A stretch of 36,873 bases of DNA from positions 18,682-55,554 of the forward strand of contig CAJTTD010000012.1 in NCBI GenBank assembly GCA_910579205.1. The letters are read 5' to 3'. Position 1 is the stretch's first letter. Each line of letters starts with the position of its first letter. The position numbers and the translations under genes were made by a program. The notes below the pieces were generated by a model. That model was not told the origin of the DNA, did no database searches, and saw nothing but the letters and a program-made list of their open reading frames with translations. This DNA comes from an uncultured Christensenella sp. (lineage in GTDB: Bacteria; Bacillota; Clostridia; Christensenellales; Pumilibacteraceae). Below, one piece after another: positions 24,160 through 32,159 of this stretch.

Positions 24160-24194
24160 CAAGGCACTAAGTTTGACAGTTAAAAGGAGAACTC

Positions 24195-24800
24195 ATGACG
24201 GAAAAAGAGAAAATGCTGCGGGGCGAGCTTTACGACTCGTCCGATAAAGAGCTTGTAAAAAGGCGCGAGATATGCCATGCGCTTTGCGAGGCGTACAGCC
24301 GCAGCGCGGAAACTGAAACGGCAAAGCGCAAAGATATACTCAAAGACCTCTTGCCGCACATGGGGCGCAACGGTTATCTGCAAGGACCTGTGTTTTTCGA
24401 TTACGGCGACAATATTTATATAGGCGAAAATTTTTACGCCAATTTCAACTTTACCGTTTTGGACTGTGCCGCCGTCAAGATAGGCGACAACGTATTTATA
24501 GGTCCTAACTGCAGTTTGTTCACTCCCGTTCATCCGTTGGTTTACGAAGAACGCAACTGCAAGTTCAAACCCGACGGCACGCCGTATACCGCCGAATACG
24601 CAAAGCCGATAGAGATAGGCGACAACTGCTGGATAGCGGGGAACGTAACCGTTATAGGCGGCGTAAAAATAGGAAGCGGGTGCGTTATAGGCGCGGGTTC
24701 TGTAGTTACGCGCGACATACCCGACAACTCTTTGGCAGTGGGCAATCCTTGTCGCGTGGTGCGAAAAATAACCGATAAAGACAGATTGGAAAACCGCTGA
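24195..24800 (+). CDS. sugar O-acetyltransferase (LacA/Maa/NodL family)
   Basis: A 201-aa acetyl-CoA-dependent acetyltransferase of the left-handed beta-helix (hexapeptide repeat) class that O-acetylates maltose, glucose or galactosides. The N-terminal Mac domain starts EKEKMLRGELYDSSDKEL. Hexapeptide-like repeats run from about residue 70 to 185 (IYIGENFYANFNFTV, VKIGDNVFIGPNC, IEIGDNCWIAGNVTVIGGVKIG). The catalytic His is H113 in FTPVHPL, and the closing motif is GNPCRVVRKI. AAAGGAG stands 4 nt before the ATG. Monocistronic, ended by the hairpin at 24823. Likely detoxification of non-metabolised sugars; acceptor unknown. Confidence 0.92.
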   Translation: MTEKEKMLRGELYDSSDKELVKRREICHALCEAYSRSAETETAKRKDILKDLLPHMGRNGYLQGPVFFDYGDNIYIGENFYANFNFTVLDCAAVKIGDNVFIGPNCSLFTPVHPLVYEERNCKFKPDGTPYTAEYAKPIEIGDNCWIAGNVTVIGGVKIGSGCVIGAGSVVTRDIPDNSLAVGNPCRVVRKITDKDRLENR

Positions 24801-24822
24801 TATCTATGCGATAAATATACAA

Positions 24823-24860
24823 AAAAGATCCGCCGAGCAATATCGACGGATCTTTTGTTA
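24823..24860. terminator. bidirectional intrinsic terminator between acetyltransferase and ParA genes
   Basis: AAAAGATCCG (24823-24832) pairs with CGGATCTTTT (24847-24856), with A-run and T-run flanks, serving both the rightward and the leftward gene, which end 24800 and 24866. Confidence 0.85.
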
Positions 24861-24865
24861 TACGG

Positions 24866-25681
24866 TCATTGGATCTTTTTCTTGAGCGCAGACAGATTTT
24901 TTATGGGCGTATACGTGTCGCGGTTGCGATTGAGCATTTCTTCTGCGAGGTTCTTGTACGCTATACCGCCCGCCGAAGTGGGATCGAACTGCGATATCGG
25001 CATGCCGAACGACGGCGCTTCCGCCAATCGCACGCTGCGCGGTATACGGGTGGAAAACGCTTTTTTGCCGAAATAGTGGGTTATTTCCTCTGCGACCGAG
25101 TTGACGAGGTTGGTGCGCGAATTGAACATTGTAACGACCACTCCCTCTATCTCGAGCTTGGTATTTAAAATACGCTTGGCAAGCTTTATCGTGTTCATCA
25201 GCTGCGTAAGACCCTCGAGCGCAAAGTACTCGCCTTGCATGGGTATGAGTATGGAATCGGCGGCGGTGAGCGCATTCAACGTCAACAGCCCCATAAACGG
25301 CGGGCAGTCGATGAATATGTAGTCGTAATCGCCCTTTATAGGCTCTATCACGCGCTTGAGCGCGCTCTCGCGCTTGTCCAAGTCCACAAGCTCCACTTCC
25401 GCGCCCGAAAGATCGACAGTAGACGGTATTATATCCAGACCGTCCACGCATGTCGGGAGTATGGCTTCCTTAGCCGTGCAATCGCCCATGAACATGCTGT
25501 ACACGGAGTTTTTCACCTTGTACTTTTCTATGCCCAGACCGCTCGACGCGTTGCCTTGCGGATCGTTGTCTATAATAAGCACGCGCTTACCGAACGCCGC
25601 AAAGTACGCCGCGAGATTTATACACGTAGTTGTTTTTCCTACGCCGCCCTTTTGATTTGCAATCGCTATTGTTTTCGCCAT
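24866..25681 (-). CDS. ParA/Soj-family chromosome partitioning ATPase
   Basis: A 271-aa ParA/Soj-like ATPase. Deviant Walker A is KGGVGKTTT (10-18), the Walker A' element is DNDPQGNAS near residue 41, and Walker B is YIFIDCPPFMG near 124. The C-terminus continues to the ParA-type SFGMPISQFDPTS motif. An in-frame extension to 25756 is less likely: GAGATGG lies just before the ATG at 25681, and MAKTIAIANQKGG is the usual N-terminus. In most Firmicutes soj is followed by spo0J/parB; here it is followed by a terminator and a convergent acetyltransferase gene, so ParB is either elsewhere or missing. Role in nucleoid segregation is inferred from the family. Confidence 0.92.
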   Translation of the reverse strand: MAKTIAIANQKGGVGKTTTCINLAAYFAAFGKRVLIIDNDPQGNASSGLGIEKYKVKNSVYSMFMGDCTAKEAILPTCVDGLDIIPSTVDLSGAEVELVDLDKRESALKRVIEPIKGDYDYIFIDCPPFMGLLTLNALTAADSILIPMQGEYFALEGLTQLMNTIKLAKRILNTKLEIEGVVVTMFNSRTNLVNSVAEEITHYFGKKAFSTRIPRSVRLAEAPSFGMPISQFDPTSAGGIAYKNLAEEMLNRNRDTYTPIKNLSALKKKIQ

Positions 25682-25715
25682 CTTGACCATCTCTTTGGTA
25701 TTTATATTGTCGCAG

Positions 25716-25735
25716 AGCGAGCGAAAACGCTCGCT
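25716..25735 (-). promoter_or_regulatory. perfect 8-bp dyad at the soj transcript 5' end
   Basis: AGCGAGCG (25716-25723), AAAA, CGCTCGCT (25728-25735). It would form a stem-loop at the very 5' end of the soj mRNA (start near 25738), or serve as an operator site. Confidence 0.45.
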
Positions 25736-25744
25736 GTTACCGTT

Positions 25745-25773
25745 ATTATACAACAACTTGTCGAATTTATCAA
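25745..25773 (-). promoter_or_regulatory. predicted sigma-A promoter of soj
   Basis: Minus strand TTGATA (25773-25768), 17 nt, perfect TATAAT (25750-25745), placed immediately after the acyltransferase stop codon, so soj is transcribed independently. Confidence 0.65.
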
Positions 25774-25776
25774 GCG

Positions 25777-26841
25777 TTATTCGTTACGGATAATTTCGGT
25801 TTCTTGCGGCGGCGTTTGCAATTCCGCACCGTCGCCGACGATTTGCGTATCCGTACTTACATCTTTTGCGGCGCAGTCGTTCGTGCCGCCCGGCGTCGCG
25901 CAATTATTATCGTCCGCAATTACATCGGTCGGCTCGTCGTTTTCGATGTATTTCATCGGCACGCCGTAAAAATCTTCGTACAGCGCAACGGCGGCGGCAT
26001 ACGCTCTGTCGCACAGATCTTTCTTTCTTTTAGCGGGTGCGAGCGAACGGTCCACGTACAGCGGATCGGCTATGCGCACTACTACTTTGGGCATGCCGAA
26101 AAGCTTGCGGAGCCCCTTTGGATCGCGGAAGCAGTACAGCATGGGCACGACGGGAATGTCGAGCCTATCCGCGTATATGAACGCGCCTTCTTTATACGGG
26201 CGCGGCTTGCGGTAATGAAGCCATAGGCTTTGCTCGGCGTAAAAATGTATAGCCGCCTTGCGCTTTGCCACGTACTCGAGCATTTCGTTGAACGGGCGCG
26301 CGCCCGCAAACGATATGGGGAGCGGAAGTACCGTTGCCGAACGCAACACCGCTCCGCCGACGGTAGGCTTGCAGTTGTGCGGCGCGGCTATTATGTACTG
26401 TTTTCTGCAGCCGAGCGCTCGGCGCGTTATCAATGCGTCAAGATACCCGACGTGATTGGATAACGTTATGCACGCGCCCAGCTTTTTGAACTTTTTGGCA
26501 TCTTTGACGCGCCATATACCGTATCCTATTCCGCCGCCTATCCAGCCCAAAAACTTAAAGATCGTACTGAAAAAAGCATGACCTATGTACCAAAACGGAT
26601 TTTTCGTGTGCTTATAAATATAAGTGCCATCCGTCTTGGCGCTGTTTTCCGGGTTGAACGGAGTGCCGTCGGCATAGAACAGTCTGCGCTTTTCCAATTC
26701 GTTTATATAGTACGAATAAACGCGCTTGGTCATTTTGCCGTCTTTTTGTATTTCCGCTATCGTCGAGTCGTAAAGGTCTTGCGGTATATCGCCCTCTTTC
26801 AGCGAATACTCCAACAGCTTTAAGTACGCTTTTGTATTCAT
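25777..26841 (-). CDS. PlsC-like lysophospholipid acyltransferase (LPLAT family)
   Basis: A 354-aa acyltransferase probably making phospholipid or glycolipid from an acyl donor at the inner membrane face. The HX4D motif is NHVGYLD (H130, D135). The second motif, usually FPEGTR, reads YAEQSLW (E203). Further elements are AAIHFY and IPVVPML. Residues 1-80 form a helical extension absent from short PlsC proteins, and a hydrophobic stretch (FFSTIFKFLGWIGGGIGYGIW, about 90-110) likely contacts the membrane. The last 55 residues are acidic and low complexity. It sits 4 nt after the UgtP-like gene, so both act together in glycolipid or lipoteichoic-anchor synthesis (inference). Confidence 0.82.
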   Translation of the reverse strand: MNTKAYLKLLEYSLKEGDIPQDLYDSTIAEIQKDGKMTKRVYSYYINELEKRRLFYADGTPFNPENSAKTDGTYIYKHTKNPFWYIGHAFFSTIFKFLGWIGGGIGYGIWRVKDAKKFKKLGACITLSNHVGYLDALITRRALGCRKQYIIAAPHNCKPTVGGAVLRSATVLPLPISFAGARPFNEMLEYVAKRKAAIHFYAEQSLWLHYRKPRPYKEGAFIYADRLDIPVVPMLYCFRDPKGLRKLFGMPKVVVRIADPLYVDRSLAPAKRKKDLCDRAYAAAVALYEDFYGVPMKYIENDEPTDVIADDNNCATPGGTNDCAAKDVSTDTQIVGDGAELQTPPQETEIIRNE

Positions 26842-26845
26842 ATCT

Positions 26846-28213
26846 CTACACGACCCGCGCTACGCCGTCGTCCGCTTTTTCGCGTTCGCCGTCCGATCCG
26901 CCGTCTATAACGATATTAGCGTAAGCCGCAACATTGTCGCCGTCATCGCGGTCGCCTTTATCTGCCGAGTTTTCGCCCGACAAACCCGCGCTACCGTCGC
27001 CGCCGTTACCGCCGTCATCGTCGGCGAGCTTGTTGCCCGCATGCGCTCGAGTATATTCCTCGTCTATTATATCGGCGATTAGATCGGCGCCGTTGCCCTC
27101 GGCTATGAGCTTTTCTATATTGTCGCGGTACTTGTCGAGCTTGGCGGGATCTTTGCTCAGCGCCGTTATGCGCTTTAACGCTTTGCGCTTTGTAAACGCA
27201 CATTCTCCGCAGCCGTGCATTTTAACGAAAAACTTAGCCGTCATCTCTTCTATCAGATGCGGGCAATAATCTATCATCACGGGCGTGCGCATATAAACAC
27301 TGTCGAGAACGGCATTAGGTCCGCCCTTTGTCAAAAACAGATCCGCCGCGCCGTACAACTCGTACGCGTCGGTCATGAATTCATATACCTTTAACGTCAT
27401 GCCGTCCGCCACCTTAAGTCGCGAACGTCCGTCGGCTATGGCTTTGAACTCGTCGTATCTTTTTTTGTTTTTGCCCGCGATTATGCAAAGCGTGATAGGC
27501 AAGCCCTTTTTTATGAGCGCCCGCGCAAACTTGGGTCCGCGGCCGTACATGTACCCGCCGTCGGCTACCACCACGGTAAACTTATCTTGCGGCAGATCGT
27601 GCTTTTGCCGTAGCTCGGCGCGCGTTAGCACGTTTTCGGCGATAGCTTTGCGTACGCACGGCGTAACGAGCCGCAGGTTGGACTCTTTGAACTTATACTT
27701 CAACGCCTTTTCGAGCGCATATTTGTTATTGACAACGAAAATACCGTCGCGTCTGTCCCAAAACGCGTGCATGGTATTGTCGGGGTTATAATTGATTATC
27801 ACAACGTCGGGCGCGATACGCCGCTTGTACTCCACCGCCAAAAGATCGGTAAAATAGTGGTTAGTAACTATCACGTCGGGCTGTCTGCGTTTTAACGCGT
27901 CAAGCCCCGCATAGAAAGACTTGGGCACCATTTGACGGTGAAAAAACCGCATGATGTGGTGATTGCCGAGCAGACCTATAAACCAGAAAATAAACTTTCC
28001 GAAAAGCGGTATCTTGTTTGTGTTTTCCACTTGCGAGATCAAGAATTTTTCCAATCGCAAAAGATTCTTGTTTCCGTCTTCTCGCAAGAGGTTGCATTTG
28101 ACTATATCGTACTTATCGGAATACCGAGCGTTGAGAGCGTCGTATATGCTCTCCATGGACGTGATGTGTCCGAACCCCGATTCCAAATAAGTCAGGAGTA
28201 TTTTTTGTTTCAT
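26846..28213 (-). CDS. UgtP/MGDG synthase-like glycosyltransferase (GT28 type)
   Basis: A 455-aa glycosyltransferase with the MurG/UgtP GT-B fold. N-terminal domain: ILLTYLESGFGHITSMESIYDAL (glycine-rich acceptor loop). C-terminal domain: FTVVVADGGYMYGRGPKFARAL and LYGAADLFLTKGGPNAVLDSVYMRTPVMI, the nucleotide-sugar-binding stretch with the conserved GGP. Proteins of this type transfer glucose or galactose from UDP-sugar to diacylglycerol, producing glycolipid for membranes or lipoteichoic acid anchors. The last 60 residues (from about 395) form an unusual Asp/Gly-rich tail not part of the fold. GAGGAT precedes the ATG. It is operonic with the acyltransferase that follows, and the rhamnosidase gene lies 28 nt upstream. 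Confidence 0.85.
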   Translation of the reverse strand: MKQKILLTYLESGFGHITSMESIYDALNARYSDKYDIVKCNLLREDGNKNLLRLEKFLISQVENTNKIPLFGKFIFWFIGLLGNHHIMRFFHRQMVPKSFYAGLDALKRRQPDVIVTNHYFTDLLAVEYKRRIAPDVVIINYNPDNTMHAFWDRRDGIFVVNNKYALEKALKYKFKESNLRLVTPCVRKAIAENVLTRAELRQKHDLPQDKFTVVVADGGYMYGRGPKFARALIKKGLPITLCIIAGKNKKRYDEFKAIADGRSRLKVADGMTLKVYEFMTDAYELYGAADLFLTKGGPNAVLDSVYMRTPVMIDYCPHLIEEMTAKFFVKMHGCGECAFTKRKALKRITALSKDPAKLDKYRDNIEKLIAEGNGADLIADIIDEEYTRAHAGNKLADDDGGNGGDGSAGLSGENSADKGDRDDGDNVAAYANIVIDGGSDGEREKADDGVARVV

Positions 28214-28241
28214 GTTTTATCCTCGGCAAAGAACAGTCGCA

Positions 28242-30410
28242 TTAAATGCTGAACTTGTTTTTGCCGTTATTGAGCGTTATGGTGCGGCGTTCGACAGTCC
28301 TTCCTATCCGTTCGGGAATAACGTCGAGCGTTACCTTTGCACTTGTCTTGTTATCTATTATTATGTCGATACGCGACGGAGAATATTTATATCTCACTCC
28401 GAGTTTTCCAGTAGCAAGCTCCAATTCGCAATCGAAATCGGTCATCGCGGCAAAGTCGGGCGTTATCGTTATGTTGTTAGCCCCTTCTCTGACGTCTATA
28501 CCGCCGAACATTTGTATTATTTCGAAAATGACCGCCGACTGGTAGCTCTGGCAGTTTGTGCCGAACCCGCCGAAATCCTCGCCGAGCGCGGTGTTTTCGC
28601 CGTCGGCAAAAAGCACGTACCGCGACTCGAATCTGCGCCTTGCAAGATCTCTTCGACCGAGCTTGCACATAGCCTCGAGCACCGCCCATTCCATATACGG
28701 CGACGCGCCGTGAACGGCGGTCAACAGTCTGAGCACCGCATCGTATCTGTCGGTCGGAACAAGCCCCGCAAGCGCGATCCACGCGTTGGCGCGGTCGTCG
28801 TATCTGTCTTCGCGCGTGGTATAGCCAAGCCCGTCCCATGTGCTTTCTATAAAATCGGCTATATTGCTCATGCGGTCGTCGAACGTTTCGTCGTACTCGT
28901 GTTCGCCTATCTCGTTGCCTATATTTTTAAGGAACGCGCAAGCAGAATAATAGAGCGCGTTTTCTATGAGCGGCTCGTCTATATTGTACAGATTGTCGTA
29001 CCAACGTCTGTTGCCGTCGCGAAGCGCAACTCCGTGTTCGGTCATCTCCCACAGCATGAGATAATCGCAAAGCCGCTCGTATTGCGTTTCGAACAGCTCA
29101 AGCCCGCCCACAAAATTGCGATACTGCGCAAAAAGTCCGTACTCGCCGAGCGCGATCAGACCGTGCGACGGTATATCCACGGCAAGATTGCCGGGCACAC
29201 ACGAATAAAGCACACCGTCGTCCGCATAGTCGATAACGTCGTCTATAACTTTTTTTACGAGCGGCGCAGCGTCGTTGTACGAAAGATACAGCGCGCGCGC
29301 GGCTATGGACGCGTCGCCCAACCACATCGTGCGGTCGCGTTCGGGCGTATCCATGAGCGTAGAACCCATGCTGCAATACATCGTGTTGAGCGCCTTACCG
29401 AACAATGCGTCCAGCCTGTCGCTGTCCGTACCAAGCTCCACGGTGCGGTCGGCGTTATAACCTATCTCGCGATAACCGAGCTTAAGCACTTTTACGGTGT
29501 GCGGCATGGAAAATATGAGCGTCTGTCCCGTCATGGGAACAAGCGCTTCGAATATATTGATAGTGGGTTTTGTCATGTACTCGACCGCATGAGCGTGGTA
29601 TATGCTCGCCTCGTCGCCGAAACAGCCTTGACATTCCGTCCTATCGGTCGTTATAGTTATCTTTTCCGTTCCGTTGCCCGTTACTTCCATGTAAGGCGTA
29701 ACGCGCATTTCGCGCGGCAATGTAATAGTATACGTGTCGCCGTTAAATTGGTCGGTAGCTTTTTTATATTTGGATATCACGGGCTGCGCGGAAAATCTCT
29801 CGAGCGGCAGCGGTCGGGGCAGCAGCGCGCCGAACGCGGAGTCGGGATAGTCGCCCACGATAGTCGCGGGTCTGAACAGCGTCGAATTGAACGAAGCGTC
29901 CAATACGTTTTGTATCTGACCTTCGTAAGACGCGTCGTAGTTTATTCCCCAGCCCGCATAGCAGCAGTTGGACGAACGCGGCTTTTTGTACGCGGGATTT
30001 TCGTACACGCTGAACGACTCGTCGCTGTATATACCGAGGTCGTTGCACTCGAATATAAACCCGGCATGCTCGCCCGTAACGAGGTCGCGCCCGTCGTTGC
30101 CGAAATATCTGCAAAAACAGACGATCACGTTATCGCCCTTCACCAAAAACTTGGCGATGTCGAACTCGTCATAATACGCATGCTTGGCGTCGCGGTTGAA
30201 TCCGCCTTGCCATACCGCGGCATTGCCGTTGACATATAAATAGTAATGAGTGTCGCAAGCGGCGCGGCAAAAAGCGCGAGCGGGCGGCTTTTCCGTGCCG
30301 AACGATACCACGCGCCGCATGATCACATTGGAATCGAGCTTGGTGGCATCCTCCGCCCATATCCACTTGGATTTACCGAAAAGCACCGCGGGTTCTTCCG
30401 TCTTGCCCAT
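28242..30410 (-). CDS. alpha-L-rhamnosidase-like glycoside hydrolase (GH78 type)
   Basis: A 722-aa predicted glycoside hydrolase. The N-terminal half has beta-sandwich domains (KWIWAED start, YYLYVNGN, GDNVIVCFCRYFG). The catalytic (alpha/alpha)6 half carries MDTPERDRTMWLGDA (residues 353-367), the GH78 landmark that aligns with DCPQRDE..GWTGD of known rhamnosidases. A final beta-sandwich domain ends the protein (GANNITITPDFAAM). There is no signal peptide, so it acts on imported rhamnosides or glycosides in the cytoplasm. The ATG at 30410 has GAGGTG close by; an in-frame ATG at 30449 adds 13 residues but has no good site. Monocistronic start with its own promoter; the UgtP-like gene follows 28 nt later. 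Substrate uncertain. Confidence 0.82.
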   Translation of the reverse strand: MGKTEEPAVLFGKSKWIWAEDATKLDSNVIMRRVVSFGTEKPPARAFCRAACDTHYYLYVNGNAAVWQGGFNRDAKHAYYDEFDIAKFLVKGDNVIVCFCRYFGNDGRDLVTGEHAGFIFECNDLGIYSDESFSVYENPAYKKPRSSNCCYAGWGINYDASYEGQIQNVLDASFNSTLFRPATIVGDYPDSAFGALLPRPLPLERFSAQPVISKYKKATDQFNGDTYTITLPREMRVTPYMEVTGNGTEKITITTDRTECQGCFGDEASIYHAHAVEYMTKPTINIFEALVPMTGQTLIFSMPHTVKVLKLGYREIGYNADRTVELGTDSDRLDALFGKALNTMYCSMGSTLMDTPERDRTMWLGDASIAARALYLSYNDAAPLVKKVIDDVIDYADDGVLYSCVPGNLAVDIPSHGLIALGEYGLFAQYRNFVGGLELFETQYERLCDYLMLWEMTEHGVALRDGNRRWYDNLYNIDEPLIENALYYSACAFLKNIGNEIGEHEYDETFDDRMSNIADFIESTWDGLGYTTREDRYDDRANAWIALAGLVPTDRYDAVLRLLTAVHGASPYMEWAVLEAMCKLGRRDLARRRFESRYVLFADGENTALGEDFGGFGTNCQSYQSAVIFEIIQMFGGIDVREGANNITITPDFAAMTDFDCELELATGKLGVRYKYSPSRIDIIIDNKTSAKVTLDVIPERIGRTVERRTITLNNGKNKFSI

Positions 30411-30466
30411 ATGCACCTCGAAATTTTGTCTTTTATGCTGTACGCGCATGAACGCGTAGCCTTATT

Positions 30467-30495
30467 AGTTTACCACAATTACCTATCTTTTGCAA
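30467..30495 (-). promoter_or_regulatory. predicted promoter of the rhamnosidase gene
   Basis: Minus strand TTGCAA (30495-30490), 17 nt, TAAACT (30472-30467), with start near 30460 and a leader of about 50 nt to the ATG at 30410. Confidence 0.45.
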
Positions 30496-30619
30496 CCTTT
30501 TTGAGGAATTTTTGCGTTTTGACCGCCTATACTCGCGCATATGCCGCCGCAAACCGCCCGCTACGGCAACAGTAGTGCGGTTTTGTGTCGGCATTCGCAC
30601 ACGATGCGCGTACATTAAT

Positions 30620-30655
30620 GCAAAAAACCGCCCGAGCTATCGATGCCCGAGCGGT
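30620..30655 (-). terminator. intrinsic terminator of the Wzy/GT2 operon
   Basis: Minus strand CCGCTCGGGC (30654-30645) pairs with GCTCGGGCGG (30637-30628), with two G-T wobbles, followed by six T. It lies 22 nt past the GT2 stop codon. Confidence 0.75.
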
Positions 30656-30675
30656 ACGCTTTTATATTCGATCTA

Positions 30676-32151
30676 TCAACTTTCAATGTTTGCGTCGGCG
30701 AGTTCCGCCTTGTCGTCCGCCGCGTTTTCTCCGTCCGACGGGGCGCACACGGCGTTTACGGCGACTGTCGGCTTGCCTATTATCTGTTCGAGCGACATGG
30801 CGCGATCGTGTATCGTAGGCCGCCATGTGAGCCGCGGCGTCAGTATGCCGATAGCCAAAGCCACCGCGACGAGGAGATTATACCACGGATATAAGATGAG
30901 CATGGTTACCACGCGATACCATTTCGTATAATTGACGCGCTCGTATTCTATGCGCAACAGCACCATGTTTTGCAAGGTGAGCGTACCTATTACGTAAACT
31001 ACTATCTGCAACAGTACGTCGTGGAAAACCCAATATAAGCCCATGCCCAAATTTCCGCTCGTAAACAGCGTCATGTACCCGCCGCTTGCCGTGGCTATCG
31101 CTATCCCGTACCCTACGGGATCGACGAACGCGAGCACGCCCTTTAATATATAATAGAACGGAAACCAAAACGTAGCGAGAAGCGCCACGAGCGGATACAA
31201 GAGGTACAAGAACATATCTATGTATCCGAGCCAAAAGCGTGTGAAAAATCTGAACAGCATTTTCGGTCCGTAGCGGAACAAGAGCTGGAACACGCCCTTG
31301 CCGAGACGCGTTTGTCTTACAAGCGAATACTTAAGCCCGTGCGGCTGTTCGTCAAAGAACTCCGCGCGCGAGACGTATTGCACGCGGTGTTTTTTATCGA
31401 GCAGTTGCAGCGTGTATTCAAAATCTTCTACGAGGTTGAACGCGTTCCAGCCGCCCATATCGAGTGCGGTCTCGCGGCGGATAAAAAAGCCCGTGCCCGC
31501 GAGCGGAACAGTGGAATGCATGAGCGTTCGTCCGTGTCCGTTTGCTCGGCAGTCGCGCAAAAACGTCATGCCGTTAGCCCCAGCCACGCAGTTGTCGTCA
31601 TAGTTTTTGGAGTTGCGGTAGCCCGTGCCTACTTCCACTCCCGCGTCGAACGCCTTGTTCATTTCCTTGACGAAATGCGTATTCATCAAGTTGTCCGCGT
31701 CCATGACCATTATCCCTTCGTACTCGGGATGGTTGTCGAGTATCTCTTTAAACGCAAGCTGCAGCGCGTAACCCTTGCGTCCGCGCTTGCGGTCGGGATC
31801 GTTGAGTTCCAATACTATATCCGCGCCCGCATCGCGCGCCACTTGCGCCGTATCGTCCGAACAGTTGTGCGCGACCACGAGTATATCCAAAAGCTCGCGC
31901 GGATAGTCTTGAGCGCGTATCGAATCTATAAGGTGCGCTATAACGTTGCGTTCGTTTCTCGCGCACGCCACCACCACGTATTTGTGGTTGATCTTGGCGT
32001 CGGGATAACGCTTTTGCGGAAATATCATAAGCACCCAATATATCATGGGCAAAAGCATGCACGCGCCCGCTACAGTTACTACCGCCCAGTTTATCTTATC
32101 GAAAACGTCGATAACTATCTTGGGTATAGCAGTTGCCAAAAAGTAAAACAT
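30676..32151 (-). CDS. membrane GT2 family glycosyltransferase
   Basis: A 491-aa processive-type glycosyltransferase. An N-terminal membrane helix (VVTVAGACMLLPMIYWVLMIF) precedes a GT-A domain: YVVVACARNERN (58-69), DADN (151-154), the second acidic pair ED at 242-243, and RQTRLGKG at 279-286, where the RxRW/QxxRW-type motif has lost its Trp. About four to five more membrane segments follow (residues 300-450), then an acidic 25-residue tail. The layout resembles cellulose/hyaluronan-type synthases or EPS glycosyltransferases. AGGAGAG precedes the ATG, 8 nt after the Wzy-like gene. With that gene it forms a polysaccharide operon. Sugar specificity unknown. Confidence 0.85.
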   Translation of the reverse strand: MFYFLATAIPKIVIDVFDKINWAVVTVAGACMLLPMIYWVLMIFPQKRYPDAKINHKYVVVACARNERNVIAHLIDSIRAQDYPRELLDILVVAHNCSDDTAQVARDAGADIVLELNDPDRKRGRKGYALQLAFKEILDNHPEYEGIMVMDADNLMNTHFVKEMNKAFDAGVEVGTGYRNSKNYDDNCVAGANGMTFLRDCRANGHGRTLMHSTVPLAGTGFFIRRETALDMGGWNAFNLVEDFEYTLQLLDKKHRVQYVSRAEFFDEQPHGLKYSLVRQTRLGKGVFQLLFRYGPKMLFRFFTRFWLGYIDMFLYLLYPLVALLATFWFPFYYILKGVLAFVDPVGYGIAIATASGGYMTLFTSGNLGMGLYWVFHDVLLQIVVYVIGTLTLQNMVLLRIEYERVNYTKWYRVVTMLILYPWYNLLVAVALAIGILTPRLTWRPTIHDRAMSLEQIIGKPTVAVNAVCAPSDGENAADDKAELADANIES

Positions 32152-32159
32152 GATCTCTC

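Noticed and set aside
28212..30239. 675-codon plus-strand frame opposite the rhamnosidase gene
   Set aside because: It is a shadow of the GH78-like gene, with skewed composition and no ribosome binding site.
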